From Allopusillimonas ginsengisoli (GTDB lineage: Bacteria > Pseudomonadota > Gammaproteobacteria > Burkholderiales > Burkholderiaceae_B): a stretch of DNA of 64,000 bases. Every line of letters starts with the position of its first letter. Position 1 is the first letter of the stretch. The notes beneath the pieces were generated by a model. The model worked only from the letters and a program-made list of their open reading frames with translations, made no database searches and was not told the origin of the DNA. A program made the translations under genes and the position numbers. This document shows, piece after piece, positions 63,956-64,000 of this stretch. The stretch is from positions 310,001 to 374,000 of the forward strand of contig NZ_SDQE01000003.1 in the NCBI RefSeq assembly GCF_004153455.1, written 5' to 3'.

Positions 63956-64000
63956 AAACCGCGGATCATAAAAAGGAATCCGGAATTCATCAGCAGACAC

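Overview
The window is a piece of a betaproteobacterial chromosome carrying a complete, probably intact, temperate prophage. The seryl-tRNA synthetase / rarA / lolA / ftsK / trxB / Smr / SMR-transporter block on the right and the Wzx/Wzy-type glycan cluster on the left are typical of Alcaligenaceae (Bordetella, Achromobacter, Pusillimonas and relatives). The genus is an inference; no rRNA is present.

Layout. (1) 1-12154, + strand: the end of a surface polysaccharide locus: two asparagine-synthase-family amidotransferases (the first cut by the window edge), a Wzy-like polymerase, a NodB-type deacetylase, a formyltransferase, a Wzx flippase, a FemAB/GNAT-like transferase, a GT4 glycosyltransferase, a NeuD/PglD-like hexapeptide acetyltransferase and a WbpM/PglF-type nucleotide-sugar dehydratase. 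(2) tRNA-Ser(CGA) at 12309-12398 is the attachment site; a 64-bp direct repeat (12339-12402 and 53795-53858) bounds a 41.5-kb prophage. (3) 12509-31814, - strand: late genes of a short-tailed (podovirus-like) phage: spanins, SAR endolysin, holin, tail spike and fibre, ejection proteins, tail hub, connector, SU10/DUF5309-type capsid, scaffold, portal and terminase. (4) 32001-38017, - strand: Q-like late regulator, RusA, HNH, helicase, DUF1376 initiator, NinB and a CII-like protein. (5) 38182-42022: immunity region with cro, a short cI, a HicAB-like pair, a LexA-box promoter and a second operator array. (6) 42004-53687, + strand: early rightward operon: prohibitin-like protein, small accessory genes, a ~1.5-kb structured RNA, ERF annealing protein, exonuclease, SSB-like and sliding-clamp-like proteins, then excisionase and integrase. 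(7) 54274-63955: chromosomal housekeeping genes.

How it works together (inference). Two arrays of three 16-bp operators (AACYC-N6-GRGTT), with nearly identical spacing, sit over the leftward promoter of cro (38784-38812) and over a strong rightward promoter (41968-41997), as in lambda OR/OL. The putative CI has no S24 self-cleavage domain. A 67-residue protein with a near-consensus LexA box in its promoter lies directly beside the second array, which suggests SOS induction through a small antirepressor. The rightward transcript passes a boxA followed by two hairpins, then a structured leader, and reads through a protein-free region whose many long-range helices and embedded tRNA-Leu-like domain indicate a giant ornate RNA of the GOLLD/ROOL kind or a new class. 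That RNA, and the switch that would turn it on, are the most interesting parts of the window.
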